Positions 45,705-54,788 of a DNA stretch of 64,000 nt are shown here, one piece after another. The DNA comes from Melioribacter roseus P3M-2 (GTDB lineage Bacteria > Bacteroidota > Ignavibacteria > Ignavibacteriales > Melioribacteraceae). Where the stretch lies: the NCBI RefSeq assembly GCF_000279145.1, contig NC_018178.1, forward strand, positions 2,462,001-2,526,000, given 5' to 3'. The position numbers were made by a program, and so were the translations under genes. The notes beneath the pieces are model-generated. The model was not told where the DNA came from. It saw only the letters and a program-made list of their open reading frames with translations, and did not search any database. Position 1 is the first letter of the stretch; each line of letters starts with the position of its first letter.

Positions 45705-47381
45705 ATGGCACTTCTTAATTCTCTCTTTGCAGGCGTTTCCGGTCTGCGCAATCATCAATCGATGATGGATGTAATCGGCAATAATATCTCGAACGTAAAC
45801 ACAATCGGCTTTAAGGGTTCGCGCGTTACGTTCAGCGATACGTTCAATCAGTTTGTAAAATCGGGTACGAATCCCACCAGCACTTCCGGCGGCACTAATT
45901 CGTTCCAGATCGGTCTCGGCATGAAAATCAATTCGATCGACCGTAATTGGAATCAAGGCACATTCGAAAGAACGGGAATTACAACCGACCTTGCTCTCCA
46001 GGGACAAGGGTTATTTATCCTGAAAAGCAACGGGCAGCAATTTTATTCCAGAGCCGGAGCGTTTATTTTCGACGCCGACGGTAAACTGGTCAATCCTCAA
46101 AACGGCGCCGTAGTTCAGGGCAAAATTGCAAACGGCTTGGGAGAAATACCCGCCGGCACGACATTACAAGATATTGTGATCGACAAAAATCTGAGACTCC
46201 CCGCGGTAAAAACAACTAAAGTATCATGGGGCGGTAACTTGCAAAGCAGCTCTACAACCATCAGAACGGATATTGTAGAGTTAGTTGGCAATCTTAAAAA
46301 GGAAACACCTACTTCCACGCAATATTTCCCCGGGCCTGCAGATACTGACTGGAGTGTAAGTACGATTTATAATAAAGACGGAAAAGAATACCAGCTCTGG
46401 AACCGGTATGAACAAGATACGAGCGGCAACTGGACATATTACTATGAAATAAGAGACGATGCCGGCAATCCGCTCGGAACGCCTATTACAGGCAATCAGG
46501 CTCTTACCTTTGATGCATTAACAGGAGTGTGTACTAATGATCAAATAATTATCCAGGATGCAACGGAAAAAATTGATTATAAACTGAACTTTTCTTCTTT
46601 AAGCAATTTAATAGCCGACAGCAATGTAGTAACCAGGATAGACAAAGCGGAAGTACCCGAACCCGTTCTCGGCGCAGTTACAATTTTCGATTCTTTGGGT
46701 AATCCGCATACATTGTCGGTTAAATTCGAGCACGTTGATAATAACCGCTGGAGCTGGAGCGTTTCGATACCTACTACCAGCGGTTCTTTGAGTCCTAATG
46801 CCTACGGAGAAATTTATTTCGATCCCAACGGGCAGATACAGAGCGTATGGCAAGCAGGCAGCCAGGTTACGTCTTCTCCTCCGATTCCAAAAGTAACATT
46901 CACGCCGGCAAGCGGCGCTGAAGCTCAGATAGTAGATATTGATTTTGGAAGCGGCACCGCAGGCGTTACTCAAACTAACCTTACATCGCAAATTGCAGCT
47001 CTTTCGCAAAACGGATCCGCTTCGGCTGCTTTATCGAATCTTAACATAGACCAGTACGGAAATATTATCGGCATCTTCTCCAACGGAAATTCGAGAAAGT
47101 TGGCTCAGATAATGGTGGCTACGTTCAAGAACCTTAACGCTCTTGTGAGCGTGGGCGATAATATGTACAATGTGGCGGCAAATAGCGGCGATCCGCGTAT
47201 CGACACTCCGGGAGAAAATTCCGTTACTACAATTCAGTCCGGCGCTCTCGAACAATCGAATGTCGATCTGTCGGAAGAATTTACCAAAATGATTATCTCG
47301 CAGCGCGGTTTCCAGGCAAATGCGCGAGTTATAACTACAGCAGATAATCTTCTCCAAGAAATCACTAATCTTATCAGGTAA
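45705..47381 (+). CDS. flgE: Flagellar hook protein FlgE
   Basis: A 558-residue protein. GVSGLRNHQSMMDVIGNNISNVNTIGFKGSRVTF is the N-terminal rod/hook motif, and SNVDLSEEFTKMIISQRGFQANARVITTADNLLQEITNLIR is the C-terminal coiled-coil helix. It is longer than enteric FlgE (about 400), with an expanded exposed domain. A strong AAGGAGG lies before the ATG, as expected for an abundant structural protein. A terminator follows. Confidence 0.95.
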   Translation: MALLNSLFAGVSGLRNHQSMMDVIGNNISNVNTIGFKGSRVTFSDTFNQFVKSGTNPTSTSGGTNSFQIGLGMKINSIDRNWNQGTFERTGITTDLALQGQGLFILKSNGQQFYSRAGAFIFDADGKLVNPQNGAVVQGKIANGLGEIPAGTTLQDIVIDKNLRLPAVKTTKVSWGGNLQSSSTTIRTDIVELVGNLKKETPTSTQYFPGPADTDWSVSTIYNKDGKEYQLWNRYEQDTSGNWTYYYEIRDDAGNPLGTPITGNQALTFDALTGVCTNDQIIIQDATEKIDYKLNFSSLSNLIADSNVVTRIDKAEVPEPVLGAVTIFDSLGNPHTLSVKFEHVDNNRWSWSVSIPTTSGSLSPNAYGEIYFDPNGQIQSVWQAGSQVTSSPPIPKVTFTPASGAEAQIVDIDFGSGTAGVTQTNLTSQIAALSQNGSASAALSNLNIDQYGNIIGIFSNGNSRKLAQIMVATFKNLNALVSVGDNMYNVAANSGDPRIDTPGENSVTTIQSGALEQSNVDLSEEFTKMIISQRGFQANARVITTADNLLQEITNLIR

Positions 47382-47391
47382 TAGTTCCTAA

Positions 47392-47427
47392 GGGATTGCC
47401 GTTAAAACGGCAATCCCGTCATTTTTC
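47392..47427 (+). terminator. Rho-independent terminator after flgE
   Basis: GGGATTGCCGT-TAAA-ACGGCAATCCC, an 11-bp perfect stem at 47392-47416, followed by GTCATTTTTCTT. It closes the flgB-flgE operon. Confidence 0.92.
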
Positions 47428-47464
47428 TTAAGCAAGATTTCCGTGATGTAGCAGAATGTGCAGG

Positions 47465-47480
47465 TGACTAATATTAGCCA
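47465..47480 (+). promoter_or_regulatory. Upstream dyad of the fliL operon (enhancer-binding site candidate)
   Basis: TGACTAATATTAGCCA, part of the 18-bp near-palindrome GTGACTAATATTAGCCAC (47464-47481). Its centre is 61 bp upstream of the -24 GG of the fliL promoter. It lies in the short gap between the flgE terminator and fliL. Confidence 0.75.
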
Positions 47481-47531
47481 CTTCGTAATTCTTGATTTTT
47501 GATTAGTAATGAATTTTAAGGCTTTAACGAG

Positions 47532-47546
47532 TGGCATATTAATTGA
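47532..47546 (+). promoter_or_regulatory. Sigma-54-like -24/-12 promoter of the fliL operon
   Basis: TGGCAT-N5-TTGA with GG at 47533-47534 and -12 G at 47545 in exact GG-N10-G spacing. The fliL ATG is only 17 bp from the -12 G, which would leave a leader of about five bases. Confidence 0.6.
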
Positions 47547-47559
47547 AAACTATTAGTCA
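47544..47559 (+). promoter_or_regulatory. Degenerate dyad copy over the fliL start region
   Basis: TGAAAACTATTAGTCA matches the dyad mainly in its right half (TATTAGTCA), which repeats the half-site of the upstream copy. It overlaps the -12 element and the expected transcription start, so bound protein there could repress. Confidence 0.35.
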
Positions 47560-47561
47560 CT

Positions 47562-48101
47562 ATGGCACAGGAAAACGAAAATATCTTAGAACAGTCTGAA
47601 ACTTCCGGAACCTCAAAAGGTTCCAGCTCAAAAATCCTTGTTATAGGATTGCCGCTTTTCATTGTTCAACTTGTAGCGGTTTATTTTATAACCGCCAATA
47701 TTTTGCTGCCCAAAATCCAATCCCACTATGCAGTTCCAACAGAAGAGCACGCTCAATCGGGCGATTCTTCAGCCTCCGAAAGCGAAGGCGTGGAATTCGG
47801 AAAATTCATTTATGTGGTAGACGACCTCATAATCAACCCCGCCGGCACGGACGGCAAACGCCTTTTGCTTGCTTCGATCGGGTTCGATATTGCAACAGAA
47901 CAAAATAAAAAGGAACTCGAAGAAAAAGAAGTATTGGTAAAAGACGCGATTATTTCCGTTATGGGCAGCAAGGATATGACTCAGTTGAGCAACGCTCTTT
48001 ATCGGGATTCACTGAAAATCCAAATATCCGACCAAATCAAGCAATTGATGCCAGACGTTAAAATTAATAACATTTACTTCAGTAAATATATTTTACAATA
48101 A
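47562..48101 (+). CDS. fliL: Flagellar basal body-associated protein FliL
   Basis: A 179-residue single-span protein: the span is ILVIGLPLFIVQLVAVYFITANILL (residues 28-52), after a Ser-rich cytoplasmic tail. The periplasmic domain has YVVDDLIINPAGTDGKRLLLASIGFDI and AIISVMGSKDMTQLSN, matching the stomatin-like FliL fold. FliL surrounds the stators and supports torque. No Shine-Dalgarno is seen before the ATG. It is the first gene of the switch/export operon. Confidence 0.93.
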   Translation: MAQENENILEQSETSGTSKGSSSKILVIGLPLFIVQLVAVYFITANILLPKIQSHYAVPTEEHAQSGDSSASESEGVEFGKFIYVVDDLIINPAGTDGKRLLLASIGFDIATEQNKKELEEKEVLVKDAIISVMGSKDMTQLSNALYRDSLKIQISDQIKQLMPDVKINNIYFSKYILQ

Positions 48102-48103
48102 TT

Positions 48104-49090
48104 ATGGCAGAAATACTCTCACAACAAGAAATCGATCAACTGCTCGATAATATAAAAAGCGGGCAGGAGCAAAAAAACGAAGAGCAGAGCGATAAAGACA
48201 AGGAGGCGGTGCTTTTTGACTTCCGTCTTCCAAATCGTATCTCCAAGCACCAACTCCGCATTATTCGGAGTATCTGCGACAACTTCGGCGAAAGTTTTAC
48301 ATCGTTTCTTGTTACCAAACTCCAAACTGCCGTTAACATTAACGTCGCTTCAATCGACCAAATCTATTATTCGGAATACGTGCTTTCGGTTTCAAATCCT
48401 GCTTGCCTTTATACTTTCAATATAAAGAATACCGACATCAAAGGAATACTTGAACTTAATAATGATCTGGCGTTCCTGTTTGTCGATAAATTGCTGGGAG
48501 GCAACGGATTAACGACGAAACAGGTTAAGGTCATCACGCCGATCGAGCAAAGAGTGTTGCAGGTTATAGTAGACCGTATAATGTACGACCTTAAAAAGTC
48601 GTGGCAAATTATCGACGACCTGGAATTCGAAATCGAAAAATTTGAGCCGGATATCGATTTTGCTCAGATTACGTCGCAAAGCGAATCCGTTCTCCTTATT
48701 TCGTTCGAATTAATAATGGGCGACCAGTCGTACATGATGAACGTCTGTTTTGCCACTTTTGCATTCGACTCTATACTGGCTAAAATGACGACCCAAAAGT
48801 TATCGTCCATTAAATCGACCAAATATTTCGGCGTAACGTCCAGAGAAGTTCTCTCGAAACATTTGGCGCAAACCGCGGTTCCTATTAACGTGGAATTCGG
48901 CACAACCAAACTGACGGTAAAAGAAATTATGGAGCTCGAAGTGGGGGATATTATCAAACTGAAGAATAAAGTTCATGAAGAACACAAAATCAGAACCGGC
49001 AACAGATTGTTGTTTTTAGGCAGAGCCGGCGTGCTGAACAATCACAAAGCAATAAAAATAACTGAAAAAGTATTCGAAAAAAAACTCTAA
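48104..49090 (+). CDS. fliM: Flagellar motor switch protein FliM
   Basis: A 328-residue protein. The N-terminal [16 protein letters not shown] is the CheY-P-binding helix. The CheC-like middle domain ([37 protein letters not shown]) and the C-terminal SpoA domain ([19 protein letters not shown]) follow. It is the C-ring target of CheY-P and so links the chemotaxis operon to the motor. FliM starts 2 bp after fliL. Confidence 0.96.
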   Translation: MAEILSQQEIDQLLDNIKSGQEQKNEEQSDKDKEAVLFDFRLPNRISKHQLRIIRSICDNFGESFTSFLVTKLQTAVNINVASIDQIYYSEYVLSVSNPACLYTFNIKNTDIKGILELNNDLAFLFVDKLLGGNGLTTKQVKVITPIEQRVLQVIVDRIMYDLKKSWQIIDDLEFEIEKFEPDIDFAQITSQSESVLLISFELIMGDQSYMMNVCFATFAFDSILAKMTTQKLSSIKSTKYFGVTSREVLSKHLAQTAVPINVEFGTTKLTVKEIMELEVGDIIKLKNKVHEEHKIRTGNRLLFLGRAGVLNNHKAIKITEKVFEKKL

Positions 49091-49100
49091 AGAGGGAATT

Positions 49101-49475
49101 ATGAGTGAAAATATCAACAATCCCGACGCTATGGAAAACCAGGAAGATAGCTTTACAGCCTCACTGGCTCAGTTCGACGAATTCGACGACTCCACCCGTA
49201 CCCTGGGCGGAGCCGACGAAAAACTGAATCTGTTGAAAGACCTCCAGATGAACGTCTATATCGAATTGGGACGAACACAAATGCAGATTAAAGATATTCT
49301 CGAGCTCGAAAGAGGTTACGTTATAGAACTGGAAAAATTAGCCAGCGAACCGGTGGACGTTTTCGTCAACAATAAAAAAATAGCCGAAGGCGAAGTCGTG
49401 GTAATCGATAAACATTTCGGCATAAGAATAACATCGTTGGTTGACCCTGCGCAAAGAATAAAGGATATCTATTAA
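49101..49475 (+). CDS. fliN: Flagellar motor switch protein FliN
   Basis: A 124-residue protein with a flexible N-terminus and a SpoA domain: [63 protein letters not shown]. This is the classic FliN pattern. It completes the C-ring and docks FliH. The last base of its stop is the first of fliO. Confidence 0.96.
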   Translation: MSENINNPDAMENQEDSFTASLAQFDEFDDSTRTLGGADEKLNLLKDLQMNVYIELGRTQMQIKDILELERGYVIELEKLASEPVDVFVNNKKIAEGEVVVIDKHFGIRITSLVDPAQRIKDIY

Positions 49476-49822
49476 TGTCGGCCTTCGATATTACACAGGC
49501 TTTACTGCCGCTAATCCTTGTAATTATGATTCTGGGCATAACGCTCTACTTCGTAAAACGCTATACGTTTACGATGAAGGGCGGCAAACGAATGCCTTTG
49601 AAAATTGAAGTGCTTAGCAACCAGCTTATAATGCCCAAAAAATATCTATCGATTGTGCGAGTGGAAGATAAAATTATGCTGCTCGGAGTAAGCGAAGCGG
49701 GAATTACTTTAATAAAAGAGTTCGACAGTATAGACCTTCCGGACAATAACGAAACCCAGAACGGCGATAATCAGAAAAAATCTTTTTATGAATTGCTCAA
49801 GCAGAATTTAGGAATGCGATGA
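49475..49822 (+). CDS. fliO: Flagellar export component FliO
   Basis: A 115-residue protein with one N-terminal membrane span (ALLPLILVIMILGITLYFV) and a cytoplasmic domain (IEVLSNQLIMPKKYLSIVRVEDKIMLLGVSEAGITLIKEF) matching FliO/FliZ. It helps assemble the FliP ring of the export gate. It overlaps fliP by 4 bp. Confidence 0.88.
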   Translation: MSAFDITQALLPLILVIMILGITLYFVKRYTFTMKGGKRMPLKIEVLSNQLIMPKKYLSIVRVEDKIMLLGVSEAGITLIKEFDSIDLPDNNETQNGDNQKKSFYELLKQNLGMR

Positions 49823-50574
49823 AAAAGTGGATTATAATCGGGATTATATTGTTAAGCGGTTTTACATCTCTTTATGCTCAATCTCAATCGCCATCGATTC
49901 CTATTCCCAAAATTGATCTCGGAATCGGTACAGCAACGTCGGGCGAAGACGTTTCCGTAACCCTCCAGATTTTATTGTTGATGACGATTCTGGCGCTTGC
50001 GCCTTCAATCGTTATTATGACAACGGCGTATTTGCGCATTATAATCGTATTTCATTTTCTTAAAAGCGCTCTTGGCACTCAGCAAATGCCTCCGTCTCAA
50101 CTTCTGGCCGGAATTGCGCTTTTTATTACCTTTTTTATTATGGCGCCAACATGGAACCGGGTTAACGACGATGCTTTATCTCCTCTGATGGACAACAAAA
50201 TATCAGTCGAAGAAGCTTACAACAAAGGCATCGAACCTATCAGAGAATTTATGTTTAAGAATACAAGGGAAGAAGACCTGGAATTGTTTGTCGGGCTTTC
50301 GAATTTACCGAGACCCGAGACCAGAAACGACGTGCCCACTTATGTGTTGATTCCGGCTTTTGTATTGAGCGAGCTTAGAATCGGTTTCATTATCGGATTC
50401 TTTCTGTTCATTCCGTTTCTGATGGTCGATATGATCATCTCGAGTATTCTGATGTCGATGGGTATGATGATGATGCCTCCGATGATGATTTCGCTGCCGT
50501 TTAAGATATTATTATTCATACTCGTCGACGGATGGAATTTGATTATCGGTTCTCTAGTAAGGAGTTTTCATTAA
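49819..50574 (+). CDS. fliP: Flagellar export gate protein FliP
   Basis: A 251-residue protein with a cleavable signal (IIIGIILLSGFTSLYAQ) and four spans. LALAPSIVIMTTAYLRIIIVFHFLKSALGTQQMPPSQLLAGIALFITFFIMAP and IPFLMVDMIISSILMSMGMMMMPPMMISLPFKILLFILVDGWNLI are the FliP signatures. It forms the core of the export channel with FliQ and FliR. Confidence 0.96.
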   Translation: MKKWIIIGIILLSGFTSLYAQSQSPSIPIPKIDLGIGTATSGEDVSVTLQILLLMTILALAPSIVIMTTAYLRIIIVFHFLKSALGTQQMPPSQLLAGIALFITFFIMAPTWNRVNDDALSPLMDNKISVEEAYNKGIEPIREFMFKNTREEDLELFVGLSNLPRPETRNDVPTYVLIPAFVLSELRIGFIIGFFLFIPFLMVDMIISSILMSMGMMMMPPMMISLPFKILLFILVDGWNLIIGSLVRSFH

Positions 50575-50840
50575 TGTCGGAAGAATTGATCATAGAAGTA
50601 TTGAAGGACGCGTTTTATACGTCTTTTATTATTCTGCTGCCCATATTGGGGGCGTCGCTAGTTATCGGCATTTTAATTTCGATATTCCAGGCTGCCACGT
50701 CGCTGCAGGAGATGACGCTTACTTTTGTGCCCAAATTAATTGTAACCGTGCTTGTGATAATATTTTTATTGCCCTGGATTGCGGAAAAAATGATCTCGCT
50801 AACGAATAAAATGTTTACAATGTTTCTCAATGTGATATGA
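50574..50840 (+). CDS. fliQ: Flagellar export gate protein FliQ
   Basis: An 88-residue protein starting at ATG 50574 in a TAATG junction with fliP (the open frame extends upstream within fliP but that part is not FliQ-like). Two hydrophobic hairpin spans, with GILISIFQAATSLQEMTLTFVPKLI as signature. It overlaps fliR by 4 bp. Confidence 0.95.
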   Translation: MSEELIIEVLKDAFYTSFIILLPILGASLVIGILISIFQAATSLQEMTLTFVPKLIVTVLVIIFLLPWIAEKMISLTNKMFTMFLNVI

Positions 50841-51634
50841 CGACGAATATTCTGATAAAGGATTTTATTTTATTCATTTTCGTATTCATGAGAATAGGAG
50901 GATTAATATTCGCCGCTCCGGTTCTTTCGTTCAAAGGCTTTCCGGTATTGGCGAGAATATTTCTGGCAATTGTTATAGCTTATATTGTTTTCTTTACTTT
51001 GAATAAATCAAATGTCAATATCGATCTCGACTTAACGAATCAATCTGGCTTGACAACTCTGTTTTTTTATTCAATACGCGAACTATTGACGGGCTTAATA
51101 CTTGGCTATGCAATGAATTTTATTTTTTGGGCGGTATCTTATGCCGGTCATTATATCGGTTTCGACATGGGACTCATGCTGGCCGAGGCTCTTAATCCCG
51201 TTCAGGAAATCCAGACAAATATTGTCGGGCAATTTTTATACTACTCGGCGCTAATGATTTTCATCTTAATTAACGGTCATCATTATTTAATAAGCGGACT
51301 GACGGCGTCCTTTAGCGTCGTTCCGATTGGCAAGTACGTAATCAACGAACCGGTTTACACTTTGTTGATTAAATATTCTTTTCTCGTATTTACAATTGCG
51401 ATAAAAATTGCTTCGCCCATTATCGTATCGTTTTTCCTGGTGCATCTGGCCGAAAGCATCATTGCGCGCGTGATTCCGAACATGCAGATTATCTATATTA
51501 CTCAACCGCTGAAATCACTGCTGGGAATATTCATGATATTGTCGTTAATACCGTTCTATGTTTATGTGCTTAAAAATTTACTTGAAGGTTACGAATACAA
51601 ATTACTCGATTTAATAAGAGCAATGGGACAATAA
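50837..51634 (+). CDS. fliR: Flagellar export gate protein FliR
   Basis: A 265-residue protein with about six spans. MRIGGLIFAAPVLSFKGFPVLARIFLAIVIAY at the N-terminus and FDMGLMLAEALNPVQEIQTNIVGQFLYYSALMIFILINGHHYLISGL in the middle are FliR features. It joins FliP and FliQ in the gate and lies 3 bp before flhB. Confidence 0.95.
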   Translation: MTTNILIKDFILFIFVFMRIGGLIFAAPVLSFKGFPVLARIFLAIVIAYIVFFTLNKSNVNIDLDLTNQSGLTTLFFYSIRELLTGLILGYAMNFIFWAVSYAGHYIGFDMGLMLAEALNPVQEIQTNIVGQFLYYSALMIFILINGHHYLISGLTASFSVVPIGKYVINEPVYTLLIKYSFLVFTIAIKIASPIIVSFFLVHLAESIIARVIPNMQIIYITQPLKSLLGIFMILSLIPFYVYVLKNLLEGYEYKLLDLIRAMGQ

Positions 51635-51637
51635 AAA

Positions 51638-52723
51638 ATGCCGAATTTCGAAGGACAGGAAAAGACCGAACAACCGACCGGGAAAAAGCTCGAAGACGCG
51701 CGTCAGAAAGGGCAGGTCGCCAAAAGCAGCGAAATTAATTCGCTCGCAATTTTCGGCAGCGGTTTGATCATTGTTTTCTTATTCAAGAGTTACATCGGCG
51801 GACAGTTTTATGAATTTTCAACTGATATATTTTCAAAACTCAATCAAGTGGAAATGAGCCACACTGTTCTCCAGACATATGCGTTAAGATGGGGAGTGTT
51901 TTATTTGATGCTGATGATGCCCATTTTGATTGCCGTTTTTATTGCCTCGATTGTCAGTAATGTGTCGCAAGTAGGATTCAGAATTACGCCGGAAGCAATC
52001 TCGTTTTCGCTCGACAAATTCAATCCTTTAAAAGGTATAAAAAGAATTTTGTTTTCAACCCGCTCGTTTGTCGAATTGGGTAAATCGCTGCTCAAGCTCG
52101 TTATCATCAGCATTTTTACTTATTTCATTATATCCGAGCTTATTAGAAAGAGCATACAGTTAATTGACCTGAGCATCGAAGATACGGTCGAATTTATGCT
52201 CGATTCTTCTTTTTCGCTGATATGGAAAATCGTACTCTTTTTCGTTGTGATAGCGGCGGTCGATTATATTTTTCAGCGCTATAAATTCAGAAAAGATATG
52301 ATGATGACCAAGGAAGAGGTTAAAGAAGAATTAAAGCAGACGGAAGGCGACCCGGTGGTGAAGGGAAGAATTAAGAAAGAAATGATGATGGCGGCTCGCC
52401 GCAGAATGATGCATGAAGTTCCCAAAGCCGACGTGGTAATTACCAACCCGACTCACGTCGCCGTAGCGCTCAGATACGAAATGGGTAAAGACGGCGCGCC
52501 TAAGGTTGTAGCCAAAGGTTTGGATTTGGTGGCGCAGCAAATCAAAAAAATTGCAGCCGAAAATAACGTGCCGATGTACGAAGACGTTGAACTTGCAAGG
52601 GCTTTGTACAAAACGTGTGAAATCGGGGATGAAATTCCGGCTAACTTATTCAAAGCCGTAGCTCAAATTCTGGCTTATATTTATCAGATGAAAAAACTCA
52701 AAAAACAGAAGAGCATAATCTGA
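51638..52723 (+). CDS. flhB: Flagellar export switch protein FlhB
   Basis: A 361-residue protein with four spans and a cytoplasmic tail. EKTEQPTGKKLEDARQKGQVAKSSEIN starts the protein and the self-cleavage motif NPTH lies at residues 270-273 (VVITNPTHVAVALRYE). Cleavage after N270 lets FliK switch substrate specificity from hook to filament. The motif is intact. Confidence 0.96.
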   Translation: MPNFEGQEKTEQPTGKKLEDARQKGQVAKSSEINSLAIFGSGLIIVFLFKSYIGGQFYEFSTDIFSKLNQVEMSHTVLQTYALRWGVFYLMLMMPILIAVFIASIVSNVSQVGFRITPEAISFSLDKFNPLKGIKRILFSTRSFVELGKSLLKLVIISIFTYFIISELIRKSIQLIDLSIEDTVEFMLDSSFSLIWKIVLFFVVIAAVDYIFQRYKFRKDMMMTKEEVKEELKQTEGDPVVKGRIKKEMMMAARRRMMHEVPKADVVITNPTHVAVALRYEMGKDGAPKVVAKGLDLVAQQIKKIAAENNVPMYEDVELARALYKTCEIGDEIPANLFKAVAQILAYIYQMKKLKKQKSII

Positions 52724-52724
52724 T

Positions 52725-54788
52725 ATGAAACTGTTCGGGAAAAATAGCGATATTTTACTGGCATTCGGTTTGATACTGATGCTCGGTTTAATGTTGATTC
52801 CTTTGCCGGCGTCGTTTCTCGATTTTCTCCTTTCGTTAAATATTACGCTTGCTCTACTCGTGCTAATTGTATCGTTATACATACAATCTCCGCTCGATAT
52901 TTCTGTGTTTCCGGGACTTCTGCTCGTGCTTACTTTGTATCGCCTGGCTTTGAATATATCGTCTACGCGTCTGATATTAATTGACGGTTTTGCCGGTCAG
53001 GTTATCGAATCGTTCGGATCGTTTGTGGTCGGCGGCAATTATGTGGTCGGTTTTATAGTGTTTATTATTCTTGTTGTAATTCAGTTTATAGTAATCGTAA
53101 AAGGCTCCGGCAGAATTTCGGAAGTGGCTGCGCGATTTACGCTGGACGCTATGCCGGGTAAACAAATGGCCATAGATGCGGATTTGAATACAGGTTTAAT
53201 AACCGAAGCCGAAGCAAGAAAAAGAAGAGCCCGTATAGAAAGAGAAGCCGAATTTTACGGCGCTATGGACGGCGCGAGCAAATTCGTAAAAGGGGACGCA
53301 ATTGCGGGATTAATTATCAATGCGATTAATATCGTCGGAGGTTTTGTTATCGGCGTAGCTCAGAAAGGTATGTCGTTTCAGGACGCAGTCCAAACTTATA
53401 CGATTTTAACGATTGGAGACGGACTTGTTTCTCAAATTCCCGCGCTTTTGATTTCCACCGCCGCCGGTTTGGTCGTTACCAGAAGCGCATCCGGCACCGC
53501 TCTCGATTTTCAAATGAAAAGCCAATTGTTTTCCAATCCGAGAGTGTTGGCTACGGTGTCGGGAGCCGTGTTCCTCTTTGCATTCATACCCGGTATGCCT
53601 ACGATTCCTTTTCTTATCTTAAGCGGAGTGCTCGGCACATCATCTTATATGAACAAAAAAGGAGTAACGTCCGAAGCGGTAATTGAAGAAACCGATGGCG
53701 AAGAACCGAAAGACGAAGAATCGAAACCGGCTGAAGAAAAAGTTGAACAATATCTGCAAGTCGACCCGATAGAAGTTGAAATCGGCTACGGTTTAATTAG
53801 TTTAGTCGACGAAAAACAGGGCGGTAATTTATTCCAGAAAATATCTTCTACAAGAAAGGTAATAGCCCTTGAATACGGAGTATTGATACCGCCCGTTCGC
53901 GTTAGAGACAATCTGCAGCTTTCGCCGAATGAATATGTAATCAAAATTAAAGGGAACGTAGTCGCAAGCTTTGAATTGTACCCCGACAGATACCTGGCGA
54001 TGAATCCCGGCGTTACCGAAGAAGAATTATCGGGAATTCCGACAAACGACCCCGCCTTCGGTCTGCCGAGTTACTGGATAACTCACGAAGAAAAAGAAAA
54101 AGCGGAAATGCTCGGATATACTGTCGTCGATGCAATCTCCGTTCTTGCTACGCATTTGCAGGAATCGCTCAAACGGAATTTCGACAAAATACTTTCGCGC
54201 CAGGAAGTAAAACAATTGCTCGAAAATTTGAAGAAAGAATACCCGGCGGTTGTCGAAGATATCAATCCGGACATCCTCAATCTAGGTATGATTCAAAAAG
54301 TGCTTCAAAATCTTTTGAAAGAAGGAATCCCGATAAAAGATTTTGTGAGAATTCTCGAAGCGTTAATCGATTATTCCAAAACCACAAAGAATATCGACGT
54401 ATTGACCGAATATGTGCGACACACAATCGGCGATACAATAGCCAATTTATACAAAGATTCGAACGGAATAATCCACGCCGCAGCATTGGGCGAAAATTTG
54501 GAAACCATGATTACTAAATCGCTCCAGGCTCAAAAAGACAGTATGATAACGCTCGGTCTTTCAACTGAAGTGTTGCGCGAACTCAATATCAGAATTCAAC
54601 AGGAAGTTGAAAAATTCAACAACATGGGATATCCTCCAATCATTATAACTTCGGCGGCAATCAGACCCTATTTTTACCGTCTGGTCAATTCGAGTTTTCC
54701 CGACCTTGTATTGCTTTCGTATAGCGAATTGCCGTCAAACGTAGAAATCGAATTTATCGGAAAAGTAGAGGTGGGTAATGCAAATTAA
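52725..54788 (+). CDS. flhA: Flagellar export gate protein FlhA
   Basis: A 687-residue protein with about eight spans in the first 320 residues and a cytoplasmic substrate-docking domain. The FHIPEP region (ALNISSTRLILIDG, GRISEVAARFTLDAMPGKQMAIDADLNTGLITEAEARKRRARIEREAEFYGAMDGASKFVKGDAIAG) is complete. It overlaps flhF by 11 bp. Confidence 0.96.
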   Translation: MKLFGKNSDILLAFGLILMLGLMLIPLPASFLDFLLSLNITLALLVLIVSLYIQSPLDISVFPGLLLVLTLYRLALNISSTRLILIDGFAGQVIESFGSFVVGGNYVVGFIVFIILVVIQFIVIVKGSGRISEVAARFTLDAMPGKQMAIDADLNTGLITEAEARKRRARIEREAEFYGAMDGASKFVKGDAIAGLIINAINIVGGFVIGVAQKGMSFQDAVQTYTILTIGDGLVSQIPALLISTAAGLVVTRSASGTALDFQMKSQLFSNPRVLATVSGAVFLFAFIPGMPTIPFLILSGVLGTSSYMNKKGVTSEAVIEETDGEEPKDEESKPAEEKVEQYLQVDPIEVEIGYGLISLVDEKQGGNLFQKISSTRKVIALEYGVLIPPVRVRDNLQLSPNEYVIKIKGNVVASFELYPDRYLAMNPGVTEEELSGIPTNDPAFGLPSYWITHEEKEKAEMLGYTVVDAISVLATHLQESLKRNFDKILSRQEVKQLLENLKKEYPAVVEDINPDILNLGMIQKVLQNLLKEGIPIKDFVRILEALIDYSKTTKNIDVLTEYVRHTIGDTIANLYKDSNGIIHAAALGENLETMITKSLQAQKDSMITLGLSTEVLRELNIRIQQEVEKFNNMGYPPIIITSAAIRPYFYRLVNSSFPDLVLLSYSELPSNVEIEFIGKVEVGNAN

